A stretch of 53,056 nucleotides of DNA from Scalindua sp964437425 (GCA_964437425.1 CAYTGO010000019.1:1-53056); one strand, 5' to 3'. Numbered from the stretch's first letter, positions 27,207 to 36,868 are shown. Notes: generated by a model from the sequence alone, not told the origin. Numbers and translations are program-made.

Positions 27207-27824
27207 TTGAACATAGGTACTATTCTCAGGATACAGATTGAAGGAACTAGGAGACGGCTCTCGTGTGAATTGATAGGTGTTGATGATGGTAAGTATCTGA
27301 TCGTTAAAATGCCATCTTTACATATAATGGAAAGCGTTTCAAACCTTTTGGTAAAAGGAAATGAAATTACCGCAAAGTACATGCATAAGGGTACAATGTT
27401 TGGTTTTCAGTCCACAATTATTGATCTTATTCAGAAACCATTCAAATTAGTTTTTATTAAATATCCTGACAAAACAGATAGTTATGATGTACGCGGAAAT
27501 AAACGAGTTGAGTGCTTTTTGCCGGCTAGCCTGAAAATTGCAGAACAGATATTAGAGGGATCTATTACGGATATCAGCAGAGCAGGGTGCCTGTTTACTA
27601 TTGAGACACATGAACATGATGGTCTCATAAATATGTTGAAATTAAGTAATGAAATTAAAATAGGTTTTTATCTGCCTGGTATAGAAGAAGAGTTAAGTGC
27701 TGATGCAGATCAAAAAAGTATCAAAATAGATACTGACGGTTCAAGTGTCGGGATCGAGTTTGTGGAAATGAATAGTTCCGTTAAAGAGAAGCTCATTGAA
27801 TTCCTTTCCAAGGCAGGAGCATAG
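27207..27824 (+). CDS. YcgR-like PilZ-domain protein, cyclic di-GMP effector
   Basis: 205 residues. The N-terminal ~95 residues form a YcgR-N-type beta domain. The PilZ domain begins at about residue 93 with RGNKR, matching RxxxR, and DISRAGC, matching (D/N)xSxxG; together these bind cyclic di-GMP. In flagellated bacteria YcgR slows the motor, but similar proteins regulate secretion and polysaccharide export. No flagellar gene is nearby. The start appears to be TTG at 27207, with an AGAAAGGG upstream. Confidence 0.88.
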   Translation: MNIGTILRIQIEGTRRRLSCELIGVDDGKYLIVKMPSLHIMESVSNLLVKGNEITAKYMHKGTMFGFQSTIIDLIQKPFKLVFIKYPDKTDSYDVRGNKRVECFLPASLKIAEQILEGSITDISRAGCLFTIETHEHDGLINMLKLSNEIKIGFYLPGIEEELSADADQKSIKIDTDGSSVGIEFVEMNSSVKEKLIEFLSKAGA

Positions 27825-27872
27825 GATAACAGTCAGGCATCAATCAACAAACCCCAGATAACACAGTTCAAA

Positions 27873-28496
27873 ATGTTCAAACAATTCAAAGAGAACTCAA
27901 TAATACTTTTTCAAGGTGACAGTATAACTGATTGCGGCAGGGATAGAGAAGATCCTGATAGCCTGGGGGGAGGGTACGTAAATCTGATAACAGAAACAGT
28001 TGCAGACAGGTATCCACAATCTAATCTGAAATTTGTAAATCGTGGAATCAGTGGTGACAAAATAAGAGACCTTCAGCTTCGTTGGGATATGGAGTGTATT
28101 GGCCTGAAGCCTGATATATTATCAATCCTGATAGGTGTAAATGACACTTTAATCACGCCTGCAGAACTATTTGAAGAAGAGTACCGTATGCTCTTGAAGC
28201 GAACGACAGATGCGCTGAACTCTAGGATTATACTGTGTGAACCGTTTCTTCTGCTGGGAGATTCTAACGCATATAGGGATGATTTAAACCCAAAGATTGA
28301 AATAGTACACAAGCTTTCAGAAGAGTTTAGCACTCTCTTATTACCACTAGATCAAACATTCACTAAAGCCTGTTTGCTAAACCCACCGGAATACTGGGCG
28401 CCAGATGGAGTACATCCTACACCCGCCGGTCATGCCTTAATTGCAAAATCGTGGATTGAGTATGTGGAAAAAACTCTTTCTAGATTGCAGGATTAG
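27873..28496 (+). CDS. SGNH/GDSL hydrolase
   Basis: 207 residues without a signal peptide. Block I is FQGDSITD with the catalytic serine. Block II glycine is in NRGISGD, block III asparagine in GVND, and the D-x-x-H pair is in APDGVHPT near the C-terminus. The full SGNH set is therefore present. Enzymes of this group are esterases or acetylxylan- and lysophospholipase-type hydrolases. Substrate cannot be assigned. It lies 48 bases after the PilZ gene and may be cotranscribed with it. Confidence 0.9.
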   Translation: MFKQFKENSIILFQGDSITDCGRDREDPDSLGGGYVNLITETVADRYPQSNLKFVNRGISGDKIRDLQLRWDMECIGLKPDILSILIGVNDTLITPAELFEEEYRMLLKRTTDALNSRIILCEPFLLLGDSNAYRDDLNPKIEIVHKLSEEFSTLLLPLDQTFTKACLLNPPEYWAPDGVHPTPAGHALIAKSWIEYVEKTLSRLQD

Positions 28497-28652
28497 CATT
28501 TTCTGGTTTGAGGAGACTATTTGTTTTAAATATTGGAATTTTAACGGAAATTACCGATAAATAAATTATTGTGTTACCCTAATTTTAGGTATATAATGAA
28601 GTGGTTACCGTTTAGTTTTATTTATGATTATTGTGCAATAATTTTTACAGTC

Positions 28653-28679
28653 AAGCCGTCTGCCAGGCAGACGGCTTTT
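28653..28679 (+). terminator. rho-independent terminator after the SGNH hydrolase
   Basis: AAGCCGTCTGCC and GGCAGACGGCTT form a 12-bp perfect inverted repeat with a tight loop, followed by a short T run. It closes the PilZ-SGNH transcription unit. It lies only about 25 bases before the next start codon, so the following gene either has its promoter inside or is controlled by read-through. Confidence 0.7.
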
Positions 28680-28701
28680 GCTATATATAGGTAGGTTAAT
28701 A

Positions 28702-29514
28702 ATGTTTAGAAATTCTCTTATTGCGGTCCTGATTCTACTATTATTTGCAAGTTCGGTCTTTGCAATTGAAAATAGAACCAAACAAGTTTTAGAATCAACA
28801 GACTTTAGCGTTGATCAGGTACTTAATGACGTATACGCACTTGTTGATTCCGAAAATGTAAAACTATTTGATAAAACTAATGAAGAGATGGACAGAGAGC
28901 TTAGAGAACTTTTTGATACGTCTATTCTCAGGTCCAAGCTTGAGCAGTTTTATACCATGCTCTATCATATATCCCGGAACGCTACAATCGAAAAAGAGGA
29001 GTTTAACATTGATCGTGATCTGACAATTAAACTTTTGATCTCAAGCAGAGTTTTTACTGACATAGAATTCCCGAAAAATATTTCTGATGTTTTTCTTTCC
29101 AGAATAAATAGAGATAGACCTTCATATAAGGTTTCATTCAACGGTGATAGGTTAGAGCTCGGTTTGAATTACGGTGACGGGTATGGAATTGCCAAAGTAG
29201 GGATGAGGCAGGAGGCCCAGGCACTGGTATTTTACGGAGGGTTCTCTTTTAAACTAAGAAAAAGAAGAGAGAATGTAGAGGCGTATGATTTCGATGGTGT
29301 AGACCTGTATGGAAATTTTGGTTCACGTGGAATCGTTAATGTCGATATAAACTATGTGGCTGTGAAGTCAGTTGAATTCCATAAAGCATCGGAAATGGCT
29401 CTTGTCAAGGCAAAGGTGTCCAGGAAAGAGTTTGAAATAAACAAGCACACATGGCTCCTCGGCCTTGTTACAAGATTCGTTACGGATAAATCACTTCAGC
29501 CGCTTGATTGGTAG
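28702..29514 (+). CDS. exported protein of unknown function
   Basis: 270 residues from the ATG at 28702. This start puts a clean Sec signal peptide at the N-terminus (MFRN, then a hydrophobic LIAVLILLLFASSVFA, cleavage before IENR). The open frame runs 24 bases further up into the terminator, which is unlikely to be used. The mature part is charged and partly helical at first (residues 25-110), then beta-rich (about 140-250). I do not recognise the family. It has no lipobox and no membrane anchor, so a periplasmic location is likely. Confidence 0.75.
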   Translation: MFRNSLIAVLILLLFASSVFAIENRTKQVLESTDFSVDQVLNDVYALVDSENVKLFDKTNEEMDRELRELFDTSILRSKLEQFYTMLYHISRNATIEKEEFNIDRDLTIKLLISSRVFTDIEFPKNISDVFLSRINRDRPSYKVSFNGDRLELGLNYGDGYGIAKVGMRQEAQALVFYGGFSFKLRKRRENVEAYDFDGVDLYGNFGSRGIVNVDINYVAVKSVEFHKASEMALVKAKVSRKEFEINKHTWLLGLVTRFVTDKSLQPLDW

Positions 29515-29623
29515 AGTCTGATTTTAATAGTGGTTATTATCCTCCTGAGAAATCACTTCTATCAAATTTCCTCTTAACGTTATAATCATAGATATACTAG
29601 AACATTTATAAAGGTGAAACAAA

Positions 29624-30364
29624 ATGTCTACAATGGGACGAATACTTATCGCAGATGATGAGGACTTTTTCTTAAAACCAACGACTGAGTTGTTGAGTAA
29701 AGAGGGCTATGAATGCAGTAATTCACACGATGCTGAATCTGCTTTGGCGAAACTGAAGAAATCCAGATTTGATCTTTTAATAGCTGATGTCCATATGCCG
29801 GGTAATTCCGAACTGGAACTTTTTAAAGAGTTACAGGAGATTGCTGAAGGTATGCCGGTTATTCTAGTCACAGGCAACCCCTCACTTGAAATTGCAACGA
29901 AATCCATACAACTTCCGGTTACAGCCTACATGACTAAGCCTCTTGATTTTGAGATGCTTCTGAAGCATGTTAAGAGCTCTGTCAGTATTTACAAAACCTA
30001 TTGCTCTGTTCAAAATACTAGTCAACGTTTACAAGAGTGGCAGAAAGAACTGGCGAGCATTAAGGATTTAATTAAAAAAACATCAGATGCAACGTCCTCA
30101 ATACCTATTCAAACATTCTTCAAACTTACGTTTCGGAATATTGCAGAATCCCTGTTGGATATGGAGCACTTAATTGAAGGGCTTGACTCCGGCAGTGATG
30201 AACAGTACGCTTGCAACCTGCTTGATTGTCCCAGTTTAACAAAAATGAAGAGTGGATTGGAAGAAACAATGGAAGTCCTGAGGAAAACCAGAGAGTCATT
30301 TAAATCGAAGGAGCTTGCAAAACTGAGGAGCAAGCTGGATACAATTGTTAAAGATGTGAAATAG
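29624..30364 (+). CDS. response regulator with conserved C-terminal helical domain (copy 2)
   Basis: 246 residues, the same length as the protein at 11252-11992 and collinear with it throughout. Receiver residues are conserved (ADDED, IADVHMPGN, VTGNPS, TKPLDFEML). The C-terminal domain repeats LQEWQKEL, TFFKLTFRNIAESLLD, DEQYACNLLDCPS and ESFKSKELA almost exactly. It lies convergent to the hybrid kinase at 30467, about 100 bases away. The pair marks an orthologous or duplicated signalling branch with an undescribed output domain. Confidence 0.87.
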   Translation: MSTMGRILIADDEDFFLKPTTELLSKEGYECSNSHDAESALAKLKKSRFDLLIADVHMPGNSELELFKELQEIAEGMPVILVTGNPSLEIATKSIQLPVTAYMTKPLDFEMLLKHVKSSVSIYKTYCSVQNTSQRLQEWQKELASIKDLIKKTSDATSSIPIQTFFKLTFRNIAESLLDMEHLIEGLDSGSDEQYACNLLDCPSLTKMKSGLEETMEVLRKTRESFKSKELAKLRSKLDTIVKDVK

Positions 30365-30433
30365 ATTATCAATAGAGACATAATCACCATTTAACTGCAG
30401 GCAATTTATTACTAAGCACATTATTTGTTAACT

Positions 30434-30457
30434 TTGCCGATTTTACCGTGTCGGCAA
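30434..30457. terminator. possible bidirectional hairpin between convergent genes
   Basis: TTGCCGA and TCGGCAA pair around a 10-base loop in the 102-base space between two convergent genes. No strong T run follows on either strand, so it is only a weak terminator candidate. Confidence 0.35.
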
Positions 30458-30466
30458 TAAGTAACC

Positions 30467-32434
30467 TCAATTATCCATTATCACTTTCTGTAGTATTTCA
30501 TCCAGTTCAGAAATTTCATACGGTTTGGAAAGTGCACTTCTGAAACCAAATTTCTTGTATTCGGACATTGTCGTATCATTTACATAACAACTTGTAATTA
30601 TGGCTTTGGCATCCGGGTCTATTTTTATCAGCTCTTCAACCGCCTCTTTGGCTCCCATTCCGTTGGGTACGATTAAATCCATCACAACAGCATTAAAAGG
30701 TTTCTGAGTTCTAAATGCTTTCTTATATAAGGATATTGCAGTGTTGCCATCATCGGCTAATTCAACATCATATTTTAATCGTTTCAGATGCTCACCAATA
30801 ACGGCTCTAAATGTTTGCTCATCATCCATTACCAGTATTTTCCCTTTACTATCAGTTGAAGCCACTCCCGTACTCTCTGTTTTGGCCATGCCAGGTTCTT
30901 GTGTATTCCCGGTTATCTTCATTGAAGCAGGAAGGTAGATACAGAATGTTGTGCCAACACCCGGTTCTGACTCTACACTTATATGACCACCATGCTTCTT
31001 GATAATAGAAAAGCAGGTGGAGAGGCCCAATCCATTACCACTCTTCTTGGTAGTAAAATACGGATCAAATATCTTTTGGATGTTCTCTTGTGATATACCG
31101 GTACCACGATCTTTAATGGTTATCTTTACATATTTGCCTTCATTAAGAAGATACAGTTCACTCTTGTTAACTTCTATATTTTCGGCAAAAGCCTCTACCT
31201 TTCCTCCATTCGGCATTGCCTGCTTGGCATTAATAACAATATTACTGAATACCTGGCCCAGCTGTCCTTTGTCGGCATCCACCGGCCAGAGACTGTCCGG
31301 GACTGCAATCTGGCAATCGAAACGGGATGCGCTCATGGCAAGTGCGATTGAATCTTTTATCAACTGAGAGATTAAAATTGTCTTTCTTATTGGATCTCCA
31401 CCTTTTGAGAATGTTATCAGCCCTGAAGACAAGTCCTTTGATTGAAAAATAAGTTTCTCTGCCTCTTTTAACAGCTTTTTCACGCCATCATCTGAACTGG
31501 CCTGTGCCAACAAGATATAACCCATGATTCCCTGCAGGTAGTTATTGAAATCGTGAGCAATGCCTCCGGCAAGTAAGCCAATGGAATCCAGTTTCTGTGC
31601 CTTTATAAGTTCGTCTTCCCTCTTTTTAAGATCGGTTATATCCTGGACAGTCCCTATCATCTTGAGTGGCTTACCATTCTCATCAAAAGTTACTTCTGCC
31701 TGTTCATGCACAATGCGTTCTGTTCCGTCCGATAGAACTATTCTATGTTCTATGTTGTAAGGAGCACACTCATAGATAGCGTCGTTTACTGACCTCCTTA
31801 CTACCTCTTTGTCATCGGGATGTACAAAATCCATGAATACTTCATAAGTGGCGTCAAACTCCCGGGGATTAATGCCAAAGATACGGTATATCTCATCTGA
31901 CCAGTTTATTGTATTGTTTACAATGTCCCAGACCCAATTCCCCATTTGCGCAATACGTTGTGCATCGGAGAGATCTTTTGTTCTCTCGCGTACCTTTTGT
32001 TCCAGTAGCGCATTTTGATCATGAATTTGATTGTGAAGTAGGCGTACTTCCAACATATTTCGTATCCTCATCAACGTCTCTGTAATGTCAAATGGTTTTG
32101 TTAGAAAATCCTTTGCACCGGACTGTAATGATTTCAATCTTGTGCATTTATCCTGTTGGGCTGTAATCACAAGCACTGGAACGTAGTCATCTTTATTCAT
32201 CATTTGTAACATTTTCATTACCTGGTAGCCATCCATTTCAGGCATATTTATGTCCAGGATGATCAGATCCGGATTAAAACTTGTGTACAACGACATCGTC
32301 TTGCGGGGATCTTTGATACTTACGAATGAAGTAAAACCGGCATCAGAGAGCATCGTTTCCAGTAATGTAATGTTACGTTGGCTGTCATCTACAATTAAGA
32401 TTCTTGCATTGAGTATATCCTTATCTTGAATCAT
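30467..32434 (-). CDS. hybrid histidine kinase (receiver-PAS-kinase-receiver)
   Basis: 655 residues, cytosolic. N-terminal receiver at about 10-125 (IVDDSQRN, LIILDINMPEMDG, LTKPFD), a coiled coil, PAS at about 155-270 (GNWVWDIV, FVHPDD), HisKA with H294 (GGIAHDFNN), HATPase (GNGLGLSTC) and a second receiver at about 535-655 (VMDDEQ, VVMDLIVPNG, LSKPYE). The start codon overlaps the stop of the upstream kinase as ATGA (4 bases), so the two are translationally coupled and probably act as a phosphorelay. The C-terminal receiver resembles the orphan receiver at 499. Confidence 0.92.
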   Translation of the reverse strand: MIQDKDILNARILIVDDSQRNITLLETMLSDAGFTSFVSIKDPRKTMSLYTSFNPDLIILDINMPEMDGYQVMKMLQMMNKDDYVPVLVITAQQDKCTRLKSLQSGAKDFLTKPFDITETLMRIRNMLEVRLLHNQIHDQNALLEQKVRERTKDLSDAQRIAQMGNWVWDIVNNTINWSDEIYRIFGINPREFDATYEVFMDFVHPDDKEVVRRSVNDAIYECAPYNIEHRIVLSDGTERIVHEQAEVTFDENGKPLKMIGTVQDITDLKKREDELIKAQKLDSIGLLAGGIAHDFNNYLQGIMGYILLAQASSDDGVKKLLKEAEKLIFQSKDLSSGLITFSKGGDPIRKTILISQLIKDSIALAMSASRFDCQIAVPDSLWPVDADKGQLGQVFSNIVINAKQAMPNGGKVEAFAENIEVNKSELYLLNEGKYVKITIKDRGTGISQENIQKIFDPYFTTKKSGNGLGLSTCFSIIKKHGGHISVESEPGVGTTFCIYLPASMKITGNTQEPGMAKTESTGVASTDSKGKILVMDDEQTFRAVIGEHLKRLKYDVELADDGNTAISLYKKAFRTQKPFNAVVMDLIVPNGMGAKEAVEELIKIDPDAKAIITSCYVNDTTMSEYKKFGFRSALSKPYEISELDEILQKVIMDN

Positions 32435-34779
32435 CTTCTTTCCTCTTTAAAAATATTGTCTATTACATCTAGAAAGTTGTTTACGTTTAACGGTTTAGTT
32501 ATATACTCTAAGAAACCTGCAGCTTTGCCCTTCTTAATAGAGTCGGGCATTGCGTCTGCGCTTATGGCAATAGCGGGTATTCTCTTTGTGGCATCATTAC
32601 TCTTCAATTTTTTTAACGCCTCATAACCATCCATCTTCGGCAGGTTAATATCCATTAAAATAAGATCAGGATGATGTGTCTGCACAAGTTCTATTCCAGT
32701 TTCCGCATCGAATGCAGTTATTAATTTAACATTGGGACGGCGTCTTAGAATATTTTTTACCAGCGTTAGATTGGCAGAATCGTCCTCAACATAAAGCATG
32801 GTCTTTCTCTCTGCCATCTTCTCAAGATGTTTCTCTTCTAGCAGGTATTTAGTTTCAGTGACTTCTAATACAGCGGGGTTTTCCTTATTGAAAGTGACAA
32901 AGAACTTTGAGCCCTTTCCCTCATTACTTTCAACGCCAATACTACCACCCATATGTTCCACTAATGTCTTTGAAATTGTCAGGCCGATACCAGTTCCTTC
33001 AATATTTAAGGATTCTCTTCCCAGGCGATTAAATGGTTCAAACAGTGCGTCAACATCTTTTGCGGCAATACCCAATCCAGTATCTTCTATGTTTATGCGT
33101 ACCGTGTAATTATTGGGTGACTCACATGATATTGTAACTGAACCACCGGGGTGATTGTATTTTATCGCATTTGTAAGCAGATTATCAAAAACCTGCTTCA
33201 ATCGTGTACGGTCTGCTACAATATAGTGATCACATTGATTAATCTTATTATTTATTCTTATATTGGATTGTTGTGCCATCGGTACAACTGTGGTGATAGC
33301 TTCATCTATTACTACTCCTACATTAATAGTATCTGGTGATATTGGTAACTTGCCTGACTCAATACTTGATAAATCAAGAACTTCGCTGATGAGATCAAGC
33401 AGATGATCACCAGCATTTAATATATGCTGAACCCTCTCTTTTTGAGACTCTACAAGAGGTTCTTTCTGGTTAGTTATCAGTAATTGGGCAAAACCGAGTA
33501 TAGAATTCATAGGGGTTCTCAGCTCGTGGCTCATGCTTGACAGGAAAGCCGATTTTGCCTCGGTTGCACGTTGTGCCTTTTCTGAAACATCTTTAAGTTC
33601 TGATTCAGACTTCTTGCGTTCTGTGATATCTTCTTTAACCGCAACGAAGTTAGTAATAACACCATCTCTATCTTTGACAGGAGAAATAGATGCAAACTCC
33701 CAATATAACTCTCCATCCTTTGTTTTATTATGAAACTCACCTTTCCACTCTTTACCAGATAAAATAGTATTCCACAATTCTCTATAGAACTCAGGGCTTT
33801 GTTCTCCTGACTTAAGGATACGTGGATTTTGTCCTATAGCTTCCTTACATGAATAGCCGGTTGTCTTTGTGAACCATGGATTAACATATTCAATGTTTCC
33901 TTTAGTATCTGTGATTACAATCGTAGCGGAACTATGTTCTATGGCATGAGACAGTTTGGCAACTTCAGAGGTACGTTCAATCACACGATCTTCTAGCGAT
34001 TCATTGAGCTCTTTAAGTTCTCGCTCAGCTTGTTTTCGTTCGGTAATGTCAGTAATGATCCCAACCCATTCACGTAGTGAACCATTCGACTGCATAATAG
34101 GAACAGCCTTAACTTCAAAATCAGACCACTCCTTTAGATTAGCGTTCCAAATACGCCCACAGGTTTCATAAGGCGATAATTCCCGGATTGCCTTTTTCCA
34201 TCTATTTAAGATGCCTTCAAGATCATCAGGATGAATTTTTTTTGTCCACCCAAAATCTTTATGTTCGCTCCACGGCTGTCCCGTATATTTCTCCCACGAA
34301 GGCTGAGGATCTACAAATCCACCTGATCCATCCGTAGTCCAGATTATGGAGGTTGTAGCCTCTACCAGGAACCGATATCTTTCTTCACTATTCTGCAATT
34401 CTATTTCCACTCGATTACGCTCAGTTATATCAATAATGATTGCTACAAACACCGGGATAGATTGAAAACTAGAAAGTTGGAGGTGTACCTCTACATCGTA
34501 TAAAGATCCGTCTTTCCTTCGATGGACAGTTGTGAATTTAATTTTCTCTTTTTCGCCTGTACGAAGAGGCACAAGTAGTTTTACAAAAAACTCTGACGTC
34601 ATCTCCGGTTTTAAGTCCACTGGAGTTAAACAACAAAGCTCCTCCATAGAATAACCTAAATTTAGCCTTGCGCCTTTGTTAACCCGGATAAATCGAAATG
34701 TTTTCGCATCGAAAATGTAAATTTCATTCAATGATTCCTCAAATATATGAGCAATACTTGTAATTGTCTCTTCAGCCAT
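32431..34779 (-). CDS. multi-PAS hybrid histidine kinase
   Basis: 782 residues without membrane segments. Three PAS domains (about 5-118, 125-250, 268-390) each end in the DITER-type signature. HisKA carries H418 (SSMSHELRTPMNSILGFAQLL). HATPase contains NAIKYNHPGG and GTGIGLTIS. A C-terminal receiver follows from about 660 (LYVEDDSAN, LILMDINLPKMDG, ITKPL). It overlaps the next kinase gene by 4 bases. A 503-base divergent intergenic region separates it from the K+ channel gene. It is likely a cytosolic redox, gas or ligand sensor acting with its neighbour. Confidence 0.93.
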   Translation of the reverse strand: MAEETITSIAHIFEESLNEIYIFDAKTFRFIRVNKGARLNLGYSMEELCCLTPVDLKPEMTSEFFVKLLVPLRTGEKEKIKFTTVHRRKDGSLYDVEVHLQLSSFQSIPVFVAIIIDITERNRVEIELQNSEERYRFLVEATTSIIWTTDGSGGFVDPQPSWEKYTGQPWSEHKDFGWTKKIHPDDLEGILNRWKKAIRELSPYETCGRIWNANLKEWSDFEVKAVPIMQSNGSLREWVGIITDITERKQAERELKELNESLEDRVIERTSEVAKLSHAIEHSSATIVITDTKGNIEYVNPWFTKTTGYSCKEAIGQNPRILKSGEQSPEFYRELWNTILSGKEWKGEFHNKTKDGELYWEFASISPVKDRDGVITNFVAVKEDITERKKSESELKDVSEKAQRATEAKSAFLSSMSHELRTPMNSILGFAQLLITNQKEPLVESQKERVQHILNAGDHLLDLISEVLDLSSIESGKLPISPDTINVGVVIDEAITTVVPMAQQSNIRINNKINQCDHYIVADRTRLKQVFDNLLTNAIKYNHPGGSVTISCESPNNYTVRINIEDTGLGIAAKDVDALFEPFNRLGRESLNIEGTGIGLTISKTLVEHMGGSIGVESNEGKGSKFFVTFNKENPAVLEVTETKYLLEEKHLEKMAERKTMLYVEDDSANLTLVKNILRRRPNVKLITAFDAETGIELVQTHHPDLILMDINLPKMDGYEALKKLKSNDATKRIPAIAISADAMPDSIKKGKAAGFLEYITKPLNVNNFLDVIDNIFKEERR

Positions 34780-35282
34780 TTCGCTCTGAAATCTCCTGCA
34801 CTATTGCTTTAAATAGATGTGTATCGGGACTAAGATATAAATTGAAGTATAGAGAATTAATAACAAAGGGGGGGGGTGAACCTTGACCTTCTTACCTGAT
34901 TACTTCTAAACTTCACGTTATAATACGTAACTACTTTATAATTCACATTCGTTAACATAAAAAAACAGTAGATACATGTTAATTAAAAAAACACAATATA
35001 TCAACTTATTATTGTAATCTAATGTATCTCCTTGGCATCTATAAATATACCATCAATTCCTGTGTCGCATAAATATTGTCTATTTCACATAACTCATTAT
35101 CCCATCAACCTTATGAAAGAGCTTGACATTCCCTTTACGTGATGTTAGAAGGTATTTGACAAATATCGCTTTATCAGCTAATTTACTAAATTATATGCCT
35201 GTATGAGGTTACATATAACAAAAGCAATATTATTGAAATCTACATACAGGTAACTCATACCAAAAACTAATAATCATAAACC
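34780..35282. other. divergent intergenic region
   Basis: 503 bases between the divergent kinase and K+ channel genes, very AT-rich. It contains a run of nine G (34868-34876) and, toward the channel gene, a TTGACA at 35123-35128 and another at 35156-35161. No reading frame appears coding. Promoters for both genes should lie here. Confidence 0.6.
35156..35184 (+). promoter_or_regulatory. possible sigma-70 promoter of the K+ channel gene
   Basis: TTGACA (35156-35161), 17 bases, then TAATTT (35179-35184). The -35 box is perfect and the -10 fair. The leader would be about 90 bases. Confidence 0.35.
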
Positions 35283-36290
35283 ATGGTAAATGTATTTTTT
35301 CGAGTAAGCAGAAGTAAGGTCGTTCGACTGTTTTGCTTAACAATATTAACCCTGTTTATTGGCGGATTGGGACTCCATTTTTTCGAGAAGACGCCTCGCA
35401 TTTTAGATGCATTCTGGTGGAGTTTTGTAACGATTACCACGGTAGGTTACGGTGACATAACACCATCAACGATTGGCGGAAGGATTATCGGAGTAGTAGT
35501 TATGGTGTTTGGCATTGGGATACTGGGAATGTTTACAGCAACGATTGCCAGTGCCTTTGTTGATACTAAACTCAAAGAGGGTAAGGGCGTGAACGATGTA
35601 AAGGTTAAAGACCATTTTATTATCTGTGGTTGGAGCTATAAGGCAAAAGAGATTATTGCTGAATTGCGGGCGGATAAGAAGGTAAAGAACAGGCCTATCG
35701 TTATAGTCGCAGATATCCCTGAAAAACCTATCGAAGATGAGAACACCTTCTTTATCCATGGAGAAGTTGATGATGATATACTGAAAAAGGCAAACCTGAA
35801 GGGCGCAGCAGTTGTTATGATCCTGACAGACGAAGAGCTTGATTCGTACTCAAGGGATGCAAAAGTAGTACTAAACACACTCACCATACGCAAGTTAAAC
35901 CCGAATGTATATATCTGCGTGGAGATCTCTGATTCAAGGAACATGCAGCATGGGAAGCTGGCAGGTGCAGATGAAATAATAGTTATCGGAGAACTGAGCG
36001 GAAATCTCCTTGTCCAGGCTGCCCTGGACCACGGTATAACCAAGATAATTACCGAGCTTGTCAGTAATCGATACGGTAATGAGCTCTACAAAGTAAAACC
36101 ACCGGCAAATCTTGTAGGCAAGCAGTTTATTGATGTACTGAAGCTTATAAAGGAGAAACACAATGCCATTATTGTTGCAATTGAATCGGGAGAAGAGAAT
36201 AAGTTGGCAGCTAATCCTCCCATGAAATATACTATTAAGCCCGAGGACTACCTTGTTCTGATTGCACAGGAACGCCCACATTTTGGTTGA
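35283..36290 (+). CDS. two-helix K+ channel with RCK (TrkA-N/TrkA-C) domain
   Basis: 335 residues. Two membrane helices (about 16-32 and 65-90) enclose a pore with the canonical K+ filter TVGYGD. A cytoplasmic RCK_N domain from about 108 (HFIICGWSYKAKEII) and an RCK_C domain from about 250 follow. This is the MthK architecture, where ligand binding to the RCK ring opens the pore. It is first in a run with the YjfI-like, PspA and DUF4178 genes, 180 bases ahead of them with a repeat between, so it may belong to the same envelope-stress locus. Confidence 0.93.
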   Translation: MVNVFFRVSRSKVVRLFCLTILTLFIGGLGLHFFEKTPRILDAFWWSFVTITTVGYGDITPSTIGGRIIGVVVMVFGIGILGMFTATIASAFVDTKLKEGKGVNDVKVKDHFIICGWSYKAKEIIAELRADKKVKNRPIVIVADIPEKPIEDENTFFIHGEVDDDILKKANLKGAAVVMILTDEELDSYSRDAKVVLNTLTIRKLNPNVYICVEISDSRNMQHGKLAGADEIIVIGELSGNLLVQAALDHGITKIITELVSNRYGNELYKVKPPANLVGKQFIDVLKLIKEKHNAIIVAIESGEENKLAANPPMKYTIKPEDYLVLIAQERPHFG

Positions 36291-36294
36291 TGAA

Positions 36295-36324
36295 GGTTCA
36301 CCGCCAAGGCGCAAAGATCGCAAG
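36295..36324 (+). repeat. repeat family 2 element (copy a)
   Basis: GGTTCACCGCCAAGGCGCAA and the bases following it match, on the opposite strand, the segment 41091-41122 (CTTTGCG...TTGGCG...GCGGTGAA). It lies 16 bases before a copy of the 70-bp palindromic repeat. Confidence 0.6.
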
Positions 36325-36340
36325 ATAATTGAATTAAGAT

Positions 36341-36411
36341 GTAGCAGAAACCTTCAGGTTTCCATTATCATGCTTAAGTTTATAAATGGAAGGCTAAAGC
36401 CATTCCGCTAC
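36341..36411 (+). repeat. 70-bp double-palindrome repeat, copy 1
   Basis: It starts GTAGCAGAAACC and ends CCATTCCGCTAC. Internal palindromes are ACCTTCAGGT near the left end and GGCTAAAGCC near the right end. The outer ends are near-perfect inverted repeats. Closely related copies lie at 40990-41059 (inverted) and 50691-50762. It sits between the K+ channel and DUF2170 genes. Confidence 0.85.
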
Positions 36412-36472
36412 AGTTTGCTGGTATAAACTGAATTGATAATAAATTTTATAAATTTGAAATAGGAGAAAAGAG

Positions 36473-36868
36473 ATGTCTGAGAATCTGCAAAAGGTGAAGG
36501 ACTATTTAGATGAGTTAGAGCTTTCTATCTCCAGTGAGGACGAAGCAGAGGAGTTAGTAATTATAGATGATGAAGATAAAGGTATCAAAAACCTCATCAT
36601 TGATTGTGAAGATCCGGTTTTAGTTCTCGAACAGGTGATTATGGATGTTCCGCAGAATACAGATGGGTTTTTCAAGCGGTTGCTCCAGATGAACCGCACC
36701 CTTGTACATGGTGCATTTGTGCTGGATGAAGATGGGACGAAAGTCATTTTCAGAGACACCTTACAATTAGAAAATCTGGATAAAAATGAGCTGGAAGGTT
36801 CAATCAACGCATTGAGCATTGCCCTGGCAGAGTATGCCGGAGAGCTTATTGAGTTCAGCAAAAGCTAG
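36473..36868 (+). CDS. YjfI-like protein, probable DUF2170 family
   Basis: 131 residues, acidic, soluble, with a good ribosome site (AGGAGA) before the ATG. The C-terminal block VIFRDTLQLENLDKNELEGS and the following ALSIALAEYAGELI fit my memory of DUF2170, the family of E. coli YjfI; no alignment was possible. In E. coli, yjfI lies directly before the PspA-like yjfJ, and here too a PspA-family gene follows after 60 bases. That synteny is the main support. It probably assists the PspA-like protein, but no biochemical function is known to me. Confidence 0.7.
   Translation: MSENLQKVKDYLDELELSISSEDEAEELVIIDDEDKGIKNLIIDCEDPVLVLEQVIMDVPQNTDGFFKRLLQMNRTLVHGAFVLDEDGTKVIFRDTLQLENLDKNELEGSINALSIALAEYAGELIEFSKS

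Noticed and set aside
34868..34876. Run of nine G as a phase-variation tract
   Set aside because: It lies in a non-coding divergent region far from both start codons and not between likely promoter boxes; a sequencing length error is equally likely.
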